In this document: piece after piece, positions 51,549-60,863 of the stretch
Numbering within the stretch: the first letter of the stretch is position 1
Layout of the letters: each line of letters begins with the position of its first letter
DNA from: Chloroflexota bacterium
GTDB lineage: Bacteria; Chloroflexota; UBA6077; FW602-bin22; CADDYW01
Length of the DNA: 64,000 bases
Reading direction: 5' to 3'
NCBI GenBank assembly: GCA_021324795.1
Contig: JAJPIK010000102.1
Span: forward strand, 62,001-126,000
Position numbers and translations under genes: made by a program
Notes under the pieces: generated by a model
What the model was told of the DNA's origin: nothing
The model's database searches: none
What the model saw: only the letters and a program-made list of their open reading frames with translations

Positions 51549-52529
51549 TTACTGCACGCGACCGACCGATACCGGAATCGTCGGCATCGCATCTTTGGTC
51601 TCGGTCACCTCCACCGGCCCCGGCAATACCCTCAGGCACAGATAGCTGACGCTGCCGAAGAGGAGGGCCATGACGCCGGCGTGGAGAAGGGCACTGAAGA
51701 GGCCCATGCCGGTCGAGACAACCACCGCACCGGTGAGTGATTGGGCAAGGATGAGAACCACCGCGGCAAAGCTTGCCCAGACGAGGTCAGGACGCACCGC
51801 CCGAAAACTCCAGGCACGTACAGCCAGGCCAACCAGGAAGACGACGGCGAGCAAAGCGGCGAAGCGATGGGCGAAGACCGGGCCGGTGGGGTAGCCGAGG
51901 CGCGGCACGACCTGGCCGTTGCAGAGCGGCCAGCCGTAACAGCCCATGTTCAATCCAGCATGCCGGATGTAGGCGCCCAGGTAGACAACGACGAGCAGGA
52001 AAAGCAGCGCCGTCCAGGCGGCGCGGACGTAGCCACGGCTGACCGTCTGACGACGGAGCTGACGAGTCGCTTCGGACTCGCCGACCGAGGTCGCTACCAG
52101 CAACGCGCTGGCGAAGGCGGCAAGCGAGATGCCGAAGTGCAAGGCGAGCACAAGCGGGTTCTGAGGATAAAGTACCGCCCAGGCGCCCATGCCAGCTTGC
52201 AGGAAGAGTGTACCAACCATCAGGATGGCAAGAATGCGGATCTCCCGGTTCTGGCGATAGGCCAGCCAGGCACTGACCGCGAGCGAGAGAACGAGAATCG
52301 TCTCGATTCCGGTCACCGCGCGGTGGCTGAACTCGATCATCGTCGAGACAGCAAATTCTGGAATCAACTCGCCGTGACAAAGCGGCCAAGAGCGGCCGCA
52401 GCCTTCTGCCGAGCCGGTGTTCGTCACCGTCGCCCCCATGACGAGGACGATGAACATCCCGATAGCCGTTGCCCAGGCCAACGGCTTCAACAGAGGAACA
52501 GCGATTGAGCGAGGATCATGCCGATTCAT
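51549..52529 (-). CDS. ctaA: Heme A synthase (COX15/CtaA)
   Basis: A 326-residue membrane protein with about eight hydrophobic segments in two related halves. Heme-ligand and conserved segments are GATVTNTGSAEGCGRSWPLCHG, EFSHRAVTGIET, ALHFGISLAAFA, NMGCYGWPLCNGQVVP, FAHRFAALLAVVF and LLHAGVMALLFG. Cys pairs occur in both halves (GCGRSWPLCHG and CYGWPLC). It oxidises heme O to heme A for aa3-type oxidases, so the organism probably respires oxygen. AAGGGG lies six bases before the ATG. No other cytochrome gene is nearby. Confidence 0.93.
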   Translation of the reverse strand: MNRHDPRSIAVPLLKPLAWATAIGMFIVLVMGATVTNTGSAEGCGRSWPLCHGELIPEFAVSTMIEFSHRAVTGIETILVLSLAVSAWLAYRQNREIRILAILMVGTLFLQAGMGAWAVLYPQNPLVLALHFGISLAAFASALLVATSVGESEATRQLRRQTVSRGYVRAAWTALLFLLVVVYLGAYIRHAGLNMGCYGWPLCNGQVVPRLGYPTGPVFAHRFAALLAVVFLVGLAVRAWSFRAVRPDLVWASFAAVVLILAQSLTGAVVVSTGMGLFSALLHAGVMALLFGSVSYLCLRVLPGPVEVTETKDAMPTIPVSVGRVQ

Positions 52530-52690
52530 TTAGGCCCCTTGCTGTGGACGCGGCAGATTGGTACCGTCTGAGATCGACAATCATGCTAACAGGTTTGGCG
52601 GCAGTGGAAAAGTGTCGCCGATCAGCCTGCCGTTACGGTATGTCCTCCGATTGGCGCACCTTCTATGGCACCTCCAGGGCGTCAGTGAGC

Positions 52691-52718
52691 GGCCGCGCAG
52701 AATCCTTCAGGCGCGGCC
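52691..52718. terminator. Hairpin downstream of the glycosylase gene
   Basis: GGCCGCGC (52691-52698) pairs with GCGCGGCC (52711-52718) around a 12-base loop, 12 bases after the glycosylase stop. The T-rich tail is on the forward strand; on the reverse strand it is preceded by A-rich sequence. Confidence 0.6.
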
Positions 52719-52730
52719 TTTCTTCTCTCT

Positions 52731-53504
52731 TCATCCCCGTTTTTGTCGGTAGAAGATGCACAGATCGGTGAGGTGACATGCTCCACAACGCGGGAAGTGG
52801 GCCTTGCAAATCACGCGGGCGTGCCGCGAGAGCTCTTGGTAGAGATGACGGCGTTGAGCTGCCGTGAGCTGACTGACCGCGGCACCGAGCACACGGTTGA
52901 GGCGGGGCGAGTCGACGCCGACACCGAGGCGGGAGAAAAGCCGGAGCAGCGGCTGCGTGAGCGGCATCATCATCCGATCGAAGACATCGAACATGACCTT
53001 TTGCGCGAGGTGCGTGCCAACTCCGGGCAACGACGTCAGGTAGCTTTCCAGGGTGGCATCATCCCAGCTTTGAAGCGGGATGAACGAGCCGTCCGGAAAA
53101 TCGTCCCGCATCCGCGCGACCAGTGCTTGAATGAAGCTGGCACGCTGGTGTGCAAAGCCGGTAGCTTTGACGAGGGCTTCAATCTCGGTGAGAGGGGCAT
53201 CGGCGAGGTCGTCCCAGATTGGGTAACGACTGCGCAATCGATCGAAGGCGAATCGCGCGGTGCTTGGCACCGTTCGGTAGGCCAGCAGGCCGTAGACGAG
53301 CGCCGCTAGCGGATCAGTGGTGAAGGTGCTGTCTTCGACGCCATCGAGCGGAAACCGCTGAAGCCAGGCGAATGGAAATGGAGATCTCGGAGAAGATGCT
53401 TCTTCGCTGAATCCCCCGTTGACTTGGTTACTGAGAATGCCAACCAAGCTCGTATCCTTCCAAATTGCTTGTCGTCGGGCAACGCTACAGACCTCTTCGG
53501 CCAA
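52731..53504 (-). CDS. HhH-GPD-fold DNA glycosylase-like protein lacking catalytic Lys and Asp
   Basis: Up to 257 residues of the endonuclease III fold. The helix-hairpin-helix is LTSLPGVGTHLAQKVM and the [4Fe-4S] cluster is intact (C-x6-C-x2-C-x5-C in CKAHFPRCGACHLTDLC). At the position of the catalytic Lys (LPGVGRKTA in Nth) there is GVGTHLA, and where Nth has VDTH this protein has PLTQ, so both catalytic Lys and Asp are missing. It may bind DNA structures without base excision, or use other residues. The start is uncertain; TTG 53504 is the longest option without a ribosome binding site, and a shorter start near residue 20 is plausible. Confidence 0.75.
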   Translation of the reverse strand: MAEEVCSVARRQAIWKDTSLVGILSNQVNGGFSEEASSPRSPFPFAWLQRFPLDGVEDSTFTTDPLAALVYGLLAYRTVPSTARFAFDRLRSRYPIWDDLADAPLTEIEALVKATGFAHQRASFIQALVARMRDDFPDGSFIPLQSWDDATLESYLTSLPGVGTHLAQKVMFDVFDRMMMPLTQPLLRLFSRLGVGVDSPRLNRVLGAAVSQLTAAQRRHLYQELSRHARVICKAHFPRCGACHLTDLCIFYRQKRG

Positions 53505-53894
53505 TACTTCGGCCCATGCGTCCCTAATTGCAGAATGGTCTTCTTTTTTTACTCTAGTTATCCAAGCGGTCTGGGAGTGTCAGATGCCCGGTCCGGGATT
53601 TCAAACCCGAAATTAGTGCAGAGTGCCCAATAATCCACCTCGCGTCATTATAGAAGGTCGCACGTCTCCTGATTCAGCGAGAAAAATGCCCCGGTGGACA
53701 TTCCGAAAACTGAGTACCCACTCGATGTTCGGCAAAGTGCACAAATCTTTTCGCCGATCTTCCGGATCGCGACTCCGTAGAACGTCGTCAGCTGCTCGCG
53801 TAGGCTGGTCATGAGACCACTTCCCCGACCAGGGTTGCACTCAAATGGGGAGGCCGGCCTTGATCAGACTAACTCGAGAAGGGAGAAAACCAGC
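53505..53894. other. Intergenic region between the glycosylase-like and amidase genes
   Basis: No gene was found. A short CGGG-N8-CCCG hairpin near 53593-53608 is present, but the surroundings do not fold as a tRNA. The last 20 bases hold the AAGGGAG ribosome binding site of the amidase gene. Confidence 0.45.
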
Positions 53895-55306
53895 GTGTCG
53901 GAACTGCCTCAGACGATTGCCGACGCGGCGCAATGGCTTCGCGACGGACGAATCACCTCAGTTGCCCTGACCGAGGCGTTGCTCGATCGGAGCCACGCTG
54001 CCCAGGACACTCTCGCGGCTTTTATCACGATCAACGATGCCTCGGCCTTTGAAGCCGCTCGTCGCGCTGACCGCGAGCTGGCCCAGGGGATCGACCGTGG
54101 CCCGCTGCAGGGGATACCTATCGCGATCAAGGACCTCATCGCGACCGCTGACGCGCCGACGACTGCGAATAGTCGGGTGCTTGATCCCGAGTGGGGGCGG
54201 CGTGCCGATGCGACGGTCGTCCGGAAGCTCCGGACGGCGGGAGCCGTCATCATCGGAAAACTTGGCCTGCACGAGTTCGCCATCGGATGGCCAGACCCGT
54301 CGACCGGCTTCCGCATTCCGAAGAATCCTTGGGATCTCTCACGTAGCCCGGGGGATCCAGTTCCGGGACGGGAGTCGCGGTCGCGGCTGGCCTGGTTCTC
54401 GGAGGGCTCGGAACGGACACCGGCGGCTCGATTCGGGGACCATCCGCCTATTGTGGCATTACTGGGATCAAGCCGACCTTCGGGCGGGTCAGCAAAGAAG
54501 GATGCGTGCCGTTAGGGTATAGCCTGGACAACATTGGGCCGATGACCCGCACGGTCCGCGACTGCGCCATGATGCTTCAGATCATGGCCGGATACGATCC
54601 CGCCGATCCGTGCACCGAGCCGGTGGCGGTGCCGGACATGACGGCAGAGATGGATGGCTCACTCGCGAACGTCCGGATCGGCGTGCCGGGAGAGTATTTC
54701 TTCACGGTGCCGGAGTTGGACGGCGAGGTCAAAGCCGCGGTGCTGACCGCGCTCGACCAGATGAAAGCGGCCGGAGCCACGCTCGTCGATGTGAAGATCC
54801 CGCACGCGGCCGAAGCCCGGGTCGCCCAGCGTGTCACGATGCTCAGCGAGGCTTATGCCTATCACGAACCGACTTTGCAGCGGTGTCCGGAGCTGTATGG
54901 CAAGTACACTCGCCAAACGATTCAGCAAGGTGCGTTCTTCAGCGCGGCCGATTACGTTCAGGCGCAGCGGGTGCGTGCCCTAATCAAGGCCGAATGCGCG
55001 GAGATCCTTGCACACGTCGACGTCGTGGTCGTGCCGACGATGCTCAACGTCGCTCCAACCTTCGCCGGCTATAACCCGGATGCCATGTTTAGCACTCCAA
55101 CGTTTACCGGTATCTGGAACCTCGTTGGGCTACCGGCTCTGAGTGTGTGCTGCGGCTTCTCAGACGCGAGCCTACCGGTCGCCATGCAGATCATCGGTAA
55201 ACCCTTCGCCGAGCCGATCGTCTTCAAAGTCGGCGACGCTTATCAACAGATCACCGATTGGCACACTCGTGTGCCCCGATTTGCAAAGGAGGTTCAACCC
55301 GTATGA
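53895..55306 (+). pseudogene. Amidase (signature family) with a -1 frameshift
   Basis: An amidase of about 470 codons interrupted in the run of five G at 54350-54354. The first frame gives IPIAIKDLIATADAPT with the catalytic Lys and reads to DLSRSPG, then goes into nonsense. The second frame, from 54353, restores GSSSGTGVAVAAGLV, GTDTGGSIRGPSAYCGI (cis-Ser and nucleophilic Ser) and GYSLDNIGPMTRTVRD to the end. One extra base would give an intact protein. As it stands, the triad is split and no active enzyme is made. The GTG start at 53895 has AAGGGAG about nine bases upstream. It resembles the AtzE/GatA-like amidases that pair with small AtzG proteins, as here. Confidence 0.85.
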
Positions 55307-55521
55307 AGACGCCCAATGGGGAGAGCACGACGCCGTCTGCCGAGACGGTGGCCGAGGTCGACTTCGTCACTCGACGGACCGGACTTCCACTCACTCCGGA
55401 AGAGCGCGAACGGTTCATCAAGCTCTATCCGTCTCTCGTAGAGATGCTCCAGCAGCTCCGATTACCAGAGACGCGCTACAGCGAGCCCGCGCTGATCTTC
55501 CCGGCCACTGCAGATCGCTAA
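55303..55521 (+). CDS. AtzG-like small amidase-associated protein (DUF4089-like)
   Basis: A 72-residue protein overlapping the amidase stop by four bases (ATGA), with AAAGGAGG upstream. TGLPLTPEERERFIKLYPSLVEMLQQLRLP followed by EPALIF fits AtzG, the GatC-like subunit that stabilises the 1-carboxybiuret hydrolase AtzE. By analogy it would bind the preceding (frameshifted) amidase or the intact amidase two genes on. Assignment rests on pattern, length and context. Confidence 0.7.
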   Translation: MKTPNGESTTPSAETVAEVDFVTRRTGLPLTPEERERFIKLYPSLVEMLQQLRLPETRYSEPALIFPATADR

Positions 55522-55543
55522 TAGATAGATGGGAGAGGAGGCA

Positions 55544-55726
55544 ATGGACCTCGAAAAGCTCAAGAACCTCGACGCTCTACTGCACCAGAATGGGTACTCC
55601 GACGACGTCTTCGCCGGCATCCTTCCCTATGTGCAGCTATACGTGACGACTCGGACAGGGCTCCGCGAGCTTCCGCTTCGCGACGTCGCCTCATCGCTGG
55701 TCATGATTGCGGGAGGCAAACGATGA
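55544..55726 (+). CDS. Small uncharacterised protein between amidase genes
   Basis: A 60-residue, mostly helical protein (EKLKNLDALLHQNGYSDDVF, PLRDVASSLVMIAGG). GGAGAGGAGG directly precedes ATG 55544, and its stop overlaps the start of the next amidase (ATGA), so it is very likely translated and coupled. It could be a second amidase-partner subunit, though it lacks the Pro-Glu-Pro ending of AtzG. No family recognised. Confidence 0.65.
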   Translation: MDLEKLKNLDALLHQNGYSDDVFAGILPYVQLYVTTRTGLRELPLRDVASSLVMIAGGKR

Positions 55727-57162
55727 CAAACGCGGAGATTCGCGCACTCTCGTTGATCGCAGTACGCGATGCCATCGCGGCGGGCGATCTGACGTCCGAA
55801 GCTGTGACCGCCGCGGCGATCGAGCAGGCACGGCGTTTCAACGACGAGTATGCGTTGTTCATCACTTTCACGCCTGACCTTGCGCTCGAGCAAGCGCGTG
55901 CTGCGGATCAAGCGCGCGCGTCGGGAAAGTCGTTCGGAGCGCTCCATGGCGTTCCCATCACGATCAAGGACAACATCGATACTGCGGGAATTCGGACGAC
56001 GGCAGGTGCGAAGGTCTTTGCCGACCGCGTGCCGAGCGACGACGCGACAGTGGTGACCAAATTGAACGCGGCCGGAGCCATCTCGCTGGGCAAGACAAAC
56101 ATGCACGAGATGGCGCTGGGTGGGACGACAACGAATCCGCACTTCGGAGCCACCCGAAACCCCTGGGCACCGGACCGAATTCCCGGTGGCTCGAGTGGTG
56201 GCGCCGCAGCGTGTGCCTCCCTACAGATCGGCTACGCCGCGATTGGTACCGACTCAGCGGGCTCGGTTCGGGCCCCGGCCGCGCTCTGCGGACTGGTCGG
56301 GTTGAAACCGACACACGGACTCGTTAGCTTACACGGCTGCATGCCGACCGGGACGTGGACAACGGATCACATTGGTCCATTAACGCGCTCGGTGGCCGAT
56401 GCTGCAGTGATCTTCGATGTCATTCGAGGCTATGATCCCGCGGATCCCGACTCGGCGCCTCGTGATCCGGAGCCTTTCCCGCCGCTCACGTCTCTGGCTG
56501 GGCTCAAATTCGGACTGCCCGAGAACTATTTCTGGGAAGACCTGGACGACGAGGTGGAGCAGATCTGTCGACGCACGGTTGCAATGCTGATTGACGCCGG
56601 GGCTGAGGTCGTTCCTGTCCACCTTCCAACTGTGGATCTGCTGCCGATTTTACGCCCGTCGACCATGGCCGAAGCGTACGTCTTTCACGAGCCGTACCTG
56701 CGCGAGCACCTGGAAGATTACGGCGAAGACATCCGCTACCGATTACTCGCCGGACAGTACGTTCTCGCGACCGACTACATTCGCGCATTGCGCGCTCGTC
56801 GGCTCGTTATCAATGAGATGAGCCAGGTGCTGACCTCGGTCGATGCCTTGGTGACGCCCTCATCGCCGGTTCCCGCGCAGCCGATTGGCTTCACGTCGAT
56901 CAAGGTGAAGGACAAAGAACTATCGGCTACCTCCGGTATGGGATCGCTGTTCGTTCGCAACACAATGCCAGCAAATCAGGCTGGCGTTCCGGCGATCTCG
57001 ATTCCAGCCGGCTGCACCAGCGACGGGCTGCCAGTGGGGATTCAGCTCATTACCGGCGCTTTTCTCGATTATAAGCTACTTTCAATCGCGACGTTGGTGG
57101 AGGAGATGATCGGATTTGACCCAACTCCGCCGATTCTGAAGGCTATGGAGGCCGCGGCATGA
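55723..57162 (+). CDS. Amidase (signature family)
   Basis: A 479-residue intact amidase. The Ser-cisSer-Lys triad is visible: Lys in GVPITIKDNIDTAGI, cis-Ser in IPGGSSGGAAACASL, and the nucleophile in GTDSAGSVRAPAALCGL. Near the end AISIPAGCTSDGLPVGIQL is typical of the Glu-tRNA amidotransferase A-like group. It hydrolyses an amide to carboxylate and ammonia; the substrate is unknown. Its 5' end overlaps the small upstream gene and its 3' end overlaps the ABC ATPase gene, both by ATGA, so amide hydrolysis and transport are one translational unit. Confidence 0.92.
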   Translation: MTNAEIRALSLIAVRDAIAAGDLTSEAVTAAAIEQARRFNDEYALFITFTPDLALEQARAADQARASGKSFGALHGVPITIKDNIDTAGIRTTAGAKVFADRVPSDDATVVTKLNAAGAISLGKTNMHEMALGGTTTNPHFGATRNPWAPDRIPGGSSGGAAACASLQIGYAAIGTDSAGSVRAPAALCGLVGLKPTHGLVSLHGCMPTGTWTTDHIGPLTRSVADAAVIFDVIRGYDPADPDSAPRDPEPFPPLTSLAGLKFGLPENYFWEDLDDEVEQICRRTVAMLIDAGAEVVPVHLPTVDLLPILRPSTMAEAYVFHEPYLREHLEDYGEDIRYRLLAGQYVLATDYIRALRARRLVINEMSQVLTSVDALVTPSSPVPAQPIGFTSIKVKDKELSATSGMGSLFVRNTMPANQAGVPAISIPAGCTSDGLPVGIQLITGAFLDYKLLSIATLVEEMIGFDPTPPILKAMEAAA

Positions 57163-58175
57163 GCGCACCTTTGTTAATACGATACAAGCGCGAAGTTGCC
57201 CCCAAGCTGGAAGTCGTCCCAGCGGCGTCGCTGCTCGAGATTGATCACCTCGTGGTCGAGTTCAAAACCCGCGAAGGGATCCTGCGAGCCGTGAACGACG
57301 TGTCGCTGTCGCTCCAGAGTGGGCAGATTCTCGCGATCCTTGGTGAATCGGGATCGGGGAAGAGCATGCTTTTACGGACTATCCTGGGGATTCAGGCCCC
57401 CGCCGCGCGGGTCTCTGGCGAGGTGCGGATGCGCGGGGTGAACCTGATCGGTCTCCCTGCCTCCGAGCGCGAGCATATCCGGGGAAGCTGGGTATCGATG
57501 GTGTTCCAAAATCCGATGACAGCTTTGGATCCGGTCTATACCGTCGAAGATCAGATCGTGGAGACTGTGCTTCGGCACACGACGATCACCCGCGCCGAGG
57601 CGAAAGCACGAGCGCTCGATCTATTGCAACTCGTGCACATTCCATCGCCGCAAGAGCGGCTCAAGGCATATCCGTTCGAGCTGAGCGGCGGTATGCGCCA
57701 ACGTATCGTCATTGCGATGGCGCTCGCGTGTAATCCCAGCTTGCTCCTCGCCGACGAGCCAACCACGGCCCTGGACGTCACGGTGCAGGCTCGCGTCCTC
57801 CGCTTGCTTCGCGATCTGCAGCGTGAATTGGGCATGAGCGTGATCATCGTGACACACGACGTTGGCGTGGCGGCAGAGATCGCCGACGAGGTGGCAGTGA
57901 TGTACGCGGGGCGCATCGTTGAGGCGGGACCGGTTGCAACGATCCTCCGCGAGCCACGACATCCCTACACGCGCGGATTGCTGCAAGCAAACGTCCGGCC
58001 GCGGCAGACAGAAAGGCCCGAGGCGATTCCCGGGTCGCCGCCGAATCTCGCGCGCTTGCCGCGCGGGTGTTCATTTGCACCGCGCTGCGCCGTGGCAGAG
58101 GATCGTTGCTGGGCCGGTATGCCCGAGTTGAGGACGGTATCGCCGGGGCACCAGCTGCGCTGCGTCCAATCGTAA
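57159..58175 (+). CDS. Oligopeptide/dipeptide ABC transporter ATPase (DppD-type)
   Basis: A 338-residue ATPase. Walker A is ILGESGSGKSMLL near residue 60, the signature is ELSGGMRQRI, Walker B LLLADEPTTALD, and the C-terminal peptide-transporter tail has CSFAPRCAVAEDRCW. It energises import with the DppF-type partner at 61794. It starts in the stop codon of the amidase gene. Confidence 0.95.
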   Translation: MSAPLLIRYKREVAPKLEVVPAASLLEIDHLVVEFKTREGILRAVNDVSLSLQSGQILAILGESGSGKSMLLRTILGIQAPAARVSGEVRMRGVNLIGLPASEREHIRGSWVSMVFQNPMTALDPVYTVEDQIVETVLRHTTITRAEAKARALDLLQLVHIPSPQERLKAYPFELSGGMRQRIVIAMALACNPSLLLADEPTTALDVTVQARVLRLLRDLQRELGMSVIIVTHDVGVAAEIADEVAVMYAGRIVEAGPVATILREPRHPYTRGLLQANVRPRQTERPEAIPGSPPNLARLPRGCSFAPRCAVAEDRCWAGMPELRTVSPGHQLRCVQS

Positions 58176-58227
58176 ACAGGCTCAACGCTATTTGGTCGAT
58201 GGGATGGGCGAGAAGGGAGTAATGGTG

Positions 58228-59901
58228 ATGAATCGACGATCGCTACTCACACTACTGACTTTGGTACCGGCGGCGACATTGCTTGAGACGGCCTGCGGCG
58301 CCGGCTCGACGAACTCGACGAGCGGAGCGCCAGCGTCGATGGTCACGACGCCATCTGGACAAGCGACAGGTCAGGCTACTGCAACTGGATCGGGTGGAAC
58401 CCTCGTCATCGGTATGACCGCCGGTAACATTCCTTATCCGGATACACCGCCGGATCAGGGATTTGAAGGGCGCCGCTTCGTTGGGTACCAGATCTACGAT
58501 GCACTAGCTCGCTTCAACTTGAATCAGGGCAATACGGTGCCAACCCCACATCCCGGCTTGGCCGAGAGTTGGAAGGTCGCCGAGGATAAGCTGACCTGGA
58601 CTTTTAAGCTACGCCAGGGCGTGAAATTCCACGACGGGACCGACTTCAACGCTGATGCAGTCATCTTCCAAATGGACCGTATCATGAAGAAAGACTCTGA
58701 GTTCTTTTCGCCGTTGCTTTTCGCGTCGAACGCATCCAATACGCTCATGATCGACTCCTACCGAGCGGTCGACCCAGCGACGGTTGAGATCCAGACGAAG
58801 TATCCGTACTCCTTTCTCCCATGGGAGATGGCTTTTATCCTCTTTCCGAGTCCTACCGCTGTCAAGAAGTATGGCAACAAAGAGTATGTCAAGTATCCAG
58901 TGGGCACTGGACCGTTCAAGGTGACCAAGTACGTCGATGGTCAGGTGATGGAGCTGGTGCCCAATGACCGGTATTGGGCTGGCAAACCCCAGCTAGATAA
59001 GCTGATCCTCCGCCCCATGCCGGATCCAGCGGCTCGGCTTGCCGCCCTCGAATCAGGTGGAATCAACTGGGCTGAGGTGCCTCCGCCCGATTCGCTCGAC
59101 CAGCTCAAGCAGCAGGGTTACCAGGTTCTCCTGCGGACGTATCCCCACACGATCATTCTGGTGTCAAATCTATACGAGCCACCATTCAATAATCCGAAGG
59201 TGCGCGTTGCTCTGCAGTACGCCGCTGATCGCAATGGCATGTGTGGCAACTTGCTCCACAATGTCTGCACTCCGGCGACGCAATACATGTACAAAGAGAG
59301 TCCATGGTACGACCCGGCGCCGTCTCTTAACTACGAGTACGATCCCCAAAAGGCGAAGCAGCTTCTGGCCGAAGCTGGTTATCCCAACGGCTTCACCATG
59401 ACTATCGCCTATCCTACCAGCGGATCCGGAAACATGTGGCCGGAGCCGATGATGGAGTTCATGCAGGCGAGCTTCAAGGATGTCGGGGTCGAGATGAAGT
59501 TGGTTCCTCTCGAGTGGAACGATATAATCTCGCTCTATCGGGCGGGATTCGGAGACAAGCAGAACCAGAAGTACAATGGCATCTACTTTTCGGTGGCGCC
59601 GATCGCGCCATCGTCGTTGTTGAGTTTCGCCTCTTGGCGTATTCCTCCGAAGGGATGCTGTAACCCCATGGGCTATCAATCGCCAGAAGTCGACAAGCTG
59701 TTGCAGCAAGCTCAATCGGAGTTCGATCCGACCAAGCAGAACGAGCTGCTGAAACAAGTGATGGACATCGTTGCGAAAGACTCGCCCGTCACGTTTGTCG
59801 TCCACGATCTCAACCTGCGGATATTGTCGCCCAAGGTCCACGGATTTGTTCAGCCGATGTCCTGGTTTGCCGACCTGAATCACGTCTGGGTGCAGAAGTA
59901 G
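58228..59901 (+). CDS. Family-5 extracellular substrate-binding protein
   Basis: About 557 residues. A leader NRRSLLTLLTLVPAATLL precedes ETACGAG, a poor but possible lipobox, then a short Ser/Thr/Gly linker. The mature part has LTWTFKLRQGVKFHDGTDFNADAVIFQMDR and YPVGTGPFKVTKYVDGQVMELVPNDRYWAGKP. It delivers peptides or amide compounds to the DppB/DppC channel that follows. ATG 58228 has GGGAG about eight bases upstream; an upstream TTG at 58192 is less likely. Confidence 0.92.
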   Translation: MNRRSLLTLLTLVPAATLLETACGAGSTNSTSGAPASMVTTPSGQATGQATATGSGGTLVIGMTAGNIPYPDTPPDQGFEGRRFVGYQIYDALARFNLNQGNTVPTPHPGLAESWKVAEDKLTWTFKLRQGVKFHDGTDFNADAVIFQMDRIMKKDSEFFSPLLFASNASNTLMIDSYRAVDPATVEIQTKYPYSFLPWEMAFILFPSPTAVKKYGNKEYVKYPVGTGPFKVTKYVDGQVMELVPNDRYWAGKPQLDKLILRPMPDPAARLAALESGGINWAEVPPPDSLDQLKQQGYQVLLRTYPHTIILVSNLYEPPFNNPKVRVALQYAADRNGMCGNLLHNVCTPATQYMYKESPWYDPAPSLNYEYDPQKAKQLLAEAGYPNGFTMTIAYPTSGSGNMWPEPMMEFMQASFKDVGVEMKLVPLEWNDIISLYRAGFGDKQNQKYNGIYFSVAPIAPSSLLSFASWRIPPKGCCNPMGYQSPEVDKLLQQAQSEFDPTKQNELLKQVMDIVAKDSPVTFVVHDLNLRILSPKVHGFVQPMSWFADLNHVWVQK

Positions 59902-59903
59902 CC

Positions 59904-60848
59904 ATGATCGCGATAGTCCTGAAGAGACTGGGCATGGCCGTGCCAGCGTTGTTTGGGGTATCAATCGTGATCTTCTTGTTGATCAACGTGCTGCCAGGAG
60001 ACCCGCTTGCGGGTCTCCTGGCTCCTGACGCGACGCCAGCCGATCGTGCCGTGCTGGCCAAGCAGCTCGGATTGGACGAGCCACTTCCGGTGCAGTACGT
60101 TCACTGGCTTATTAACGTTAGTCAAGGGAACCTTGGAGAGTCGTTTTCGCGTCATCGATCGGTAGCGGATCTCATCAAGAACGCGTTCACGAATACGCTA
60201 ATTCTCGCGAGCGCCGCCGCGATGGTAGGCCTCGCCACCGGGTTGCTGCTGGGTATCGTGGCGGCGTTGAAGGCCGGGAGTCCGGCCGATCGGTTCATCT
60301 CGGCGGTCAGCACGATGGGGCTCAGCGTCCCGTCATACTGGCTTGCGATCCTTCTCATCATTATCTTCTCGGCAACACTGAAGTGGCTGCCGTCGGCCGG
60401 CATGCACGGGATCGATGGAGACACCATCGACTTTCTCAAGCACTTGGTCATGCCGTCCATCGCAACGTCGGCGGTCACGGTCGGTATGGTGGCGAAGACC
60501 ACTCGATCGAGCCTGATCGAGACGTTTGGTGACGACTTTGTCCTCACACTTCGGGCTAAAGGGCTCGGGAGTGGCCAGATTCTGATGCACGTCATCAAGA
60601 ACGCTGCCCCGGCAATTATGACAATGGCAGGCCTCCAGGTAGGATATCTTCTCGGCGGCTCGGTGCTGGTGGAGACGATCTTCTCCTGGCCCGGCCTCGG
60701 TTTGCTGATTTTTCAATCGATTCAATCACGTGATCTGCGGGTGATTCAGGCATCGGTGCTGGTGATCGCCGTGACTTTCGTATTGGTAAATCTGGTCGTC
60801 GATCTATTGCAAACGCTGGTCAATCCACGACTTCGACGCGCTAACTAA
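59904..60848 (+). CDS. Oligopeptide ABC transporter permease (DppB-type)
   Basis: A 314-residue permease with six hydrophobic segments. VSIVIFLLINVLPGDPLAG is the DppB-type start; the coupling motif is TLRAKGLGSGQILMHVIKNA. Two bases separate it from the binding protein. A 13-bp perfect inverted repeat lies within codons 31-40. Confidence 0.94.
   Translation: MIAIVLKRLGMAVPALFGVSIVIFLLINVLPGDPLAGLLAPDATPADRAVLAKQLGLDEPLPVQYVHWLINVSQGNLGESFSRHRSVADLIKNAFTNTLILASAAAMVGLATGLLLGIVAALKAGSPADRFISAVSTMGLSVPSYWLAILLIIIFSATLKWLPSAGMHGIDGDTIDFLKHLVMPSIATSAVTVGMVAKTTRSSLIETFGDDFVLTLRAKGLGSGQILMHVIKNAAPAIMTMAGLQVGYLLGGSVLVETIFSWPGLGLLIFQSIQSRDLRVIQASVLVIAVTFVLVNLVVDLLQTLVNPRLRRAN
59994..60021. repeat. 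Perfect 13-bp inverted repeat inside the dppB-type gene
   Basis: CCAGGAGACCCGC (59994-60006) and its exact complement (60009-60021) flank a TT loop in coding sequence for PGDPLAGLLA, near the start of the gene. The PGDP motif is conserved in the family, so part of this is constrained by protein coding. Confidence 0.75.
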
Positions 60849-60863
60849 CTGAGGTAACTGACA

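Noticed and set aside
53560-53640. Possible tRNA gene
   Set aside because: A T-arm-like CGGG-ATTTCAAA-CCCG hairpin exists, but no acceptor stem, anticodon arm or CCA-compatible end could be placed around it.
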